Shown: in pieces, positions 31,052 through 35,067 of the stretch
Numbering within the stretch: position 1 is the first letter of the stretch
Layout of the letters: every line of letters starts with the position of its first letter
From: an uncultured Chloroflexota bacterium
Lineage (GTDB): Bacteria > Chloroflexota > Anaerolineae > Anaerolineales > UBA4823
Assembly (NCBI GenBank): GCA_903871905.1
Contig: CAIQIV010000424.1
Span: 1-35,067, forward strand
Direction: 5' to 3'
Length of the DNA stretch: 35,067 nucleotides
Program-made: the position numbers and the translations under genes
The notes under the pieces: generated by a model
Databases searched by the model: none
What the model was told of the DNA's origin: nothing
The model's input: the letters and a program-made list of their open reading frames with translations, nothing else

Positions 31052-31822
31052 ATGAGCACTGACAATGCAAGCGCAGCCAAGCCGCTGGAAGGAAAAATAG
31101 CGATCATCACCGGTGGCGGGCGCGGCATCGGACGCTCAACGGCCCAGGTGTTTGCCCAGCGTGGAGCTAAATTGGTGCTGGTTGATCGCGACATGGAACA
31201 GGCCGAAGAGGCTGCTGCTGAGCTGCGCAGCGCTGGTGCTGTTGCCCTGGCGTTGTCAGTTGAAGTCACTGACAGCGCTTCAACCAAAGCCATGGCTGAA
31301 CGGGTCACATCTGAGTTCGGACGCATCGATGTCCTGGTCAACAACGCCGGCATCACCCGCGACAATCTGTTGATGCGCATGAGTGAAGAAGAATGGGATG
31401 CAGTCATCGACATCAACCTGAAAGGCGCCTTCAACTGCTGCAAGGCAGTCATCCGCCAGATGATGAAGCAGCACTCTGGCCGCATCGTGAATATCTCTTC
31501 CGTATCCGGCATTATCGGCCAGGTCGGCCAGGTTAATTATTCATCGTCCAAGGCGGGCCTGATCGGGCTGACCAAAGCCCTGGCGCGCGAGGTGGCCTCC
31601 CGGCACATCACGGTCAATGCTGTGGCGCCTGGTTTTGTACCCACCCGCCTGACCAATGATCTTCCGGATGAGCTCAAGCAGCAGATGCTCAAGCTGATCC
31701 CCCTCAGCCGTTGGGCACAGCCTGAAGAAATCGCCTACGCGGTCGCCTTCTTGGCCTCGGAGGATGCTGCATACATCACCGGGCAGGTGCTGGCAGTTGA
31801 CGGCGGCCTGACCATGGCCTAG
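31052..31822 (+). CDS. fabG: 3-oxoacyl-[ACP] reductase
   Basis: KIAIITGGGRGIGRSTAQVFAQRGAKLVLVDRD, VLVNNAGITRDNLLMRMSEEEWDAVIDINLKGAFNCCKAV, YSSSKAGLIGLTKALAREV, ITGQVLAVDGGLTMA. Confidence 0.93.
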   Translation: MSTDNASAAKPLEGKIAIITGGGRGIGRSTAQVFAQRGAKLVLVDRDMEQAEEAAAELRSAGAVALALSVEVTDSASTKAMAERVTSEFGRIDVLVNNAGITRDNLLMRMSEEEWDAVIDINLKGAFNCCKAVIRQMMKQHSGRIVNISSVSGIIGQVGQVNYSSSKAGLIGLTKALAREVASRHITVNAVAPGFVPTRLTNDLPDELKQQMLKLIPLSRWAQPEEIAYAVAFLASEDAAYITGQVLAVDGGLTMA

Positions 31823-31844
31823 CAACCCGGGAAAGGGAAAAAAG

Positions 31845-32201
31845 ATGGGAACTTATCTAAGCACAGCCGGTAAAACCACCATTGCGCCCGAGGTGCTGCT
31901 CACCATCGCCCGGCTGACCGCCCTGGAAACTCCGGGTGTCAGCCGCATGGCCAATGTCGCCAGTGAGGTTAACCGCCTGTTCAACCGCAACCTGGGCGAG
32001 GGCGTGCAGATTGAGCTTAAGAATGACACCGTAACCGCCGATATCTACGTCGTGCTCAAGAGCGACACCAACATCCGCGATGTCAGCCGCAATATCCAGC
32101 ATGGCGTGGCGCGTGCCATCTCTGAAATGGTTGGTATGCAGGTTGGCAGGGTGAACGTCCATATCGAGGATATTGACTATTCCAAGGAGACCGAGGCCTG
32201 A
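31845..32201 (+). CDS. Asp23/Gls24 family envelope stress response protein
   Basis: GKTTIAPEVLLTIARLTALETPGVSRMAN...VTADIYVVLKSDTNIRDVSRNIQHGVARAISEMVGMQVGRVNVHIEDIDY. Confidence 0.9.
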   Translation: MGTYLSTAGKTTIAPEVLLTIARLTALETPGVSRMANVASEVNRLFNRNLGEGVQIELKNDTVTADIYVVLKSDTNIRDVSRNIQHGVARAISEMVGMQVGRVNVHIEDIDYSKETEA

Positions 32202-32204
32202 CCC

Positions 32205-32657
32205 GTGATGAAACCTCGCACCAGGGCTCGGGCAGTCGCCCTGCAAGCACTTTACGAAATTGATGTCGTCGGTCATCCCCCTGGCAAAGTTCTTGAAGAG
32301 CGGCTGGAGGAGGCAGACCTGGACGACACGCTGGAACAGTTCTCCCGGCAGATTGTTCTGGGGGTGGTTCCCATGGTGGAAAAGCTCGACGAGTTTATTG
32401 CCCACCATGCTCCCGAATGGCCGCTGGATCAGGTAGCCACCGTGGACCGCAATATTCTGCGTATTGCCCTTTGGGAGTTTGCAGTCTATGGAAAGACACC
32501 GGTTAAAGTGGCGATCAACGAAGCTGTCGAGCTGGCCAAGGACTATGGCTCGGACAGCACACCCCGCTTTGTCAATGGGGTCTTGGGCAGCCTGGCGAAT
32601 CACTTGAGCGAAATTCAGAACTCCTTGCACCAGCAGCGTCCGCCTGGCACAGCGTAA
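32205..32657 (+). CDS. nusB: Transcription antitermination factor NusB
   Basis: [18 protein letters not shown]...[59 protein letters not shown]. Confidence 0.93.
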   Translation: MMKPRTRARAVALQALYEIDVVGHPPGKVLEERLEEADLDDTLEQFSRQIVLGVVPMVEKLDEFIAHHAPEWPLDQVATVDRNILRIALWEFAVYGKTPVKVAINEAVELAKDYGSDSTPRFVNGVLGSLANHLSEIQNSLHQQRPPGTA

Positions 32658-32690
32658 TCCGGCTCTGCGAGAACAGGGAACAAAGGCAAA

Positions 32691-33152
32691 ATGGAATTTC
32701 TGGGAATCGGGCCGCTAGAATTATTATTCATCATTTTGATCGCCTTGATCGTCCTTGGTCCAAACGACATGGTCAAGGCTGGCAAGACGATGGGGCGCTG
32801 GCTGCGTAAGCTGGTCACATCGGAAGGGTGGCAAATTTTCCAGCAGACTTCACGTGACCTGCGCTACCTGCCCAATAAACTGATGCGCGAAGCCGGCATT
32901 GATGAGATTAATGAAACGCTGCGCGAAACGGCTCAAGATCTCCAGGTGAACCAGATCGGCAGCCTCGACATCCAGCAAGAAATTGCCAGGATGCCAACAA
33001 GCCCGGCAGAAGATAACACCCCGGCACCGGTGATCGATTCCCCCCCACCACCATCCCTTGAAGCATCCTTGGCTGCCCCCGTCGAGGAACCCGGCGCAGA
33101 CAACCCTGCGTCCTCTTCCGGAGATATTAAACCGTCCGAACAAAACAACTGA
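32691..33152 (+). CDS. Twin-arginine translocase subunit TatA/TatB-like
   Basis: MEFLGIGPLELLFIILIALIVLGPNDMVKAGKTMGRWLRKL: short TM helix plus amphipathic helix; directly upstream of tatC. Confidence 0.85.
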   Translation: MEFLGIGPLELLFIILIALIVLGPNDMVKAGKTMGRWLRKLVTSEGWQIFQQTSRDLRYLPNKLMREAGIDEINETLRETAQDLQVNQIGSLDIQQEIARMPTSPAEDNTPAPVIDSPPPPSLEASLAAPVEEPGADNPASSSGDIKPSEQNN

Positions 33153-33154
33153 CC

Positions 33155-34033
33155 ATGCCCAAGAGCCAGAACCCCGTTGTGCGCCTGATCACTGCTCCTT
33201 TCCGCTTCATCCGCTGGCTGATCACCGCCCCTTTTAAGTTTATCCGTTCCACCTTCCAAAGGGTCAATGCCTTCTTCACCGAAGAAGAAGAAGACACCCC
33301 CCTACCGGATGCCGTCGCCAAGACCATTGAGAATCCCATGGGGCTGATGGTGCATCTCGATGCCCTGCGCAAACACCTGCTGCGTTGTGTGCTTGCCATG
33401 GTGATCACCACCGCCCTGGCAATGATTTTTATGCACCCGCTGTTAAACTATCTCTCCACGCCCCTGGAGGGTGGGTTGGAATCGCTGCAGGCCATCGACG
33501 TGACCGAGCCGGTTGGGACGGTGATGAAGGTGGCGCTGCTCACCGGCTTCACCCTGGCATTCCCTTACATCGCCCTGGAGATCTGGATGTTCATTGCCCC
33601 CGGTGTCAGCCGCCGCTCGCGGATGTACGGCTTGCTGGCCATTCCCATTGCCACCCTGTTTTTCGTGGCGGGGATGGCTTTCGCCTTTTACCTGGTGCTG
33701 CCCACTGCGCTGCCCTTCTTGCTCAATTTCATGGGCATCAATACCATGCCGCGCCCATCCTCATATATTGGCTTCTTGACCACCCTGATGTTCTGGATGG
33801 GCGTCGCTTTTGAGTTTCCGCTGGTCATCTACCTGCTGGCAAAACTGGGGTGGGTGAAGGCGAAATTCCTTCGGCAGCAGTGGCGCCTGGCGATCGTGAT
33901 CATCGCTGTCGCTGCTGCGTTGATCACCCCCACCGTCGATCCCGTTAACATGAGTCTGGTCATGGCCCCGCTGAGTGTTCTATATTTTCTCAGCGTCGGG
34001 TTGGCCAGCCTTGCCGAAGCCGGCAGGTTGTGA
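33155..34033 (+). CDS. tatC: Sec-independent protein translocase TatC with ~60-aa N-terminal extension
   Basis: [21 protein letters not shown]..., [68 protein letters not shown]. Confidence 0.93.
   Translation: MPKSQNPVVRLITAPFRFIRWLITAPFKFIRSTFQRVNAFFTEEEEDTPLPDAVAKTIENPMGLMVHLDALRKHLLRCVLAMVITTALAMIFMHPLLNYLSTPLEGGLESLQAIDVTEPVGTVMKVALLTGFTLAFPYIALEIWMFIAPGVSRRSRMYGLLAIPIATLFFVAGMAFAFYLVLPTALPFLLNFMGINTMPRPSSYIGFLTTLMFWMGVAFEFPLVIYLLAKLGWVKAKFLRQQWRLAIVIIAVAAALITPTVDPVNMSLVMAPLSVLYFLSVGLASLAEAGRL
33185..33250 (+). repeat. 33-bp tandem duplication encoding [11 protein letters not shown] / [11 protein letters not shown] in tatC
   Basis: Two consecutive 11-codon units: CTGATCACTGCTCCTTTCCGCTTCATCCGCTGG and CTGATCACCGCCCCTTTTAAGTTTATCCGTTCC. 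Confidence 0.8.
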
Positions 34034-35067
34034 TGGATGTCATCTCATCCTCCTGCCGCCCATCTGATCCTTCCTTCCTGGCTAACGCCGCTTATCAAAA
34101 AAAACTAGCTGAAGAGCTGCGCCAGCGCCAGGCGCTGGCATTCCAGGGTGGCGGTTCGCAGTACCGCCAGCGCCACGAGGCTCAGGGGAAGCTGTTCGTG
34201 CGCCAACGCATCGAGCTCCTGCTTGACCCAGGCTCACCTTTCCTGGAGTTGTCTCCGCTGGCTGCCTTTGGGATGTACGATGGTCAGGCGCCAGGTGCCG
34301 GCATCGTCACCGGTATCGGCCGCGCCGCCGAGCGAGAAATCATGGTGGTGGCCAACGATGCCACAGTCAAGGGCGGGTCTTATTATCCCATGACCGTCAA
34401 GAAGCACCTGCGCGCCCAGGAGATCGCCGAACAAAATTACCTGCCCTGCGTCTACCTGGTCGACTCAGGAGGCGCCTTCCTACCCATGCAGGACGAGGTA
34501 TTTCCAGACGCCAACCATTTTGGGCGCATCTTTTACAACCAGGCGCGCATGAGTGCCAGGGGCATCCCCCAGATCGCCGTGGTGATGGGCTCATGCACCG
34601 CCGGCGGGGCATATGTACCCGCCATGAGCGACGAGACGATCATCGTCAAAGGCAGCGGCACCATTTTCCTGGGCGGGCCGCCCTTGGTGAAGGCAGCCAC
34701 CGGCGAAGAAGTCAGCGCCGAGGAACTGGGGGGGGGCCGAGGTCCACACCCGCCGCTCGGGTGTTGCCGACCACCTTGCCGAAAATGATGCCCACGCCTT
34801 GCACATCTGCCGCTCAATCCTGGAGGCCATCCCCCGCCGCCGCTCTGCCCGAGCGCCTTCCATGCTTTCATCCCTGGATATCCTGCCTCCTGCGGATCCC
34901 CTGTATCCGCCCGACGAGATCTATGGCATTCTGCCCTCCTCGATTCGCCAGGCTTACGACGTGCGCGAGATGATCGCCCGCCTGGTGGATGGCTCAGAAT
35001 TCCACGAGTTTAAGGCGCGCTACGGCGCCACCCTGGTCTGCGGTTTCGCCCGTATCCTGGGCTACCC
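34030..35067 (+). pseudogene. Acyl-CoA carboxylase carboxyltransferase (propionyl-/methylcrotonyl-CoA carboxylase beta-like), interrupted by a +1 frameshift at a G9 run; runs off the right edge
   Basis: Frame 1 to about 34727: [72 protein letters not shown]...[52 protein letters not shown]. The family continues in another frame: [34 protein letters not shown]...DVREMIARLVDGSEFHEFKARYGATLVCGFARILGY. Confidence 0.85.

Noticed and set aside
34593-34973. 126-aa plus ORF near the right edge as a separate gene
   Set aside because: Not the carboxylase frame; a shadow ORF overlapping the frameshifted carboxyltransferase.

Overview
This 35 kb, GC-rich window is mostly housekeeping sequence. Gene content and protein style suggest a Chloroflexota/Anaerolineae-like bacterium (inference). 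From left to right it contains:
- The 5' part of a fused nuoCD gene and nuoB (-).
- A divergent Cys-motif winged-helix regulator (+) and a zinc-ribbon/TM/LysM protein (+).
- A minus-strand block: mitochondrial-type citrate synthase, malate dehydrogenase, thioredoxin reductase, CBS protein, pnp, rpsO, an AarF/UbiB-like kinase with a phasin/UbiK-like small protein, a HEAT-like protein, archaeal/eukaryal-type proS, LOG family, MazG-like and a small ORF.
- A plus-strand block: DHH-CBS-tRNA nucleotidyltransferase fusion, GNAT, nusA-ylxR-infB-rbfA-nrnA-truB-ribF, thyA-folA, a conserved hypothetical, rpmF, fabD, fabG, Asp23/Gls24, nusB, tatA/B, tatC, and an acyl-CoA carboxylase carboxyltransferase gene broken by a G9 homopolymer frameshift.

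I found no CRISPR array, transposon, prophage, tRNA or rRNA, and no clear new defence or mobile system. The best second-look items are:
- The SufR-like regulator with a 16-bp palindrome between two divergent TATAAT promoters at the nuo operon.
- A TatC N-terminal extension carrying a tandem LITAPFxFIR repeat.
- The UbiB plus coiled-coil partner pair.
- A nusA operon lacking rimP but keeping a leader hairpin.
- The charged NusA tail next to a short IF-2.
- The G9 frameshift.
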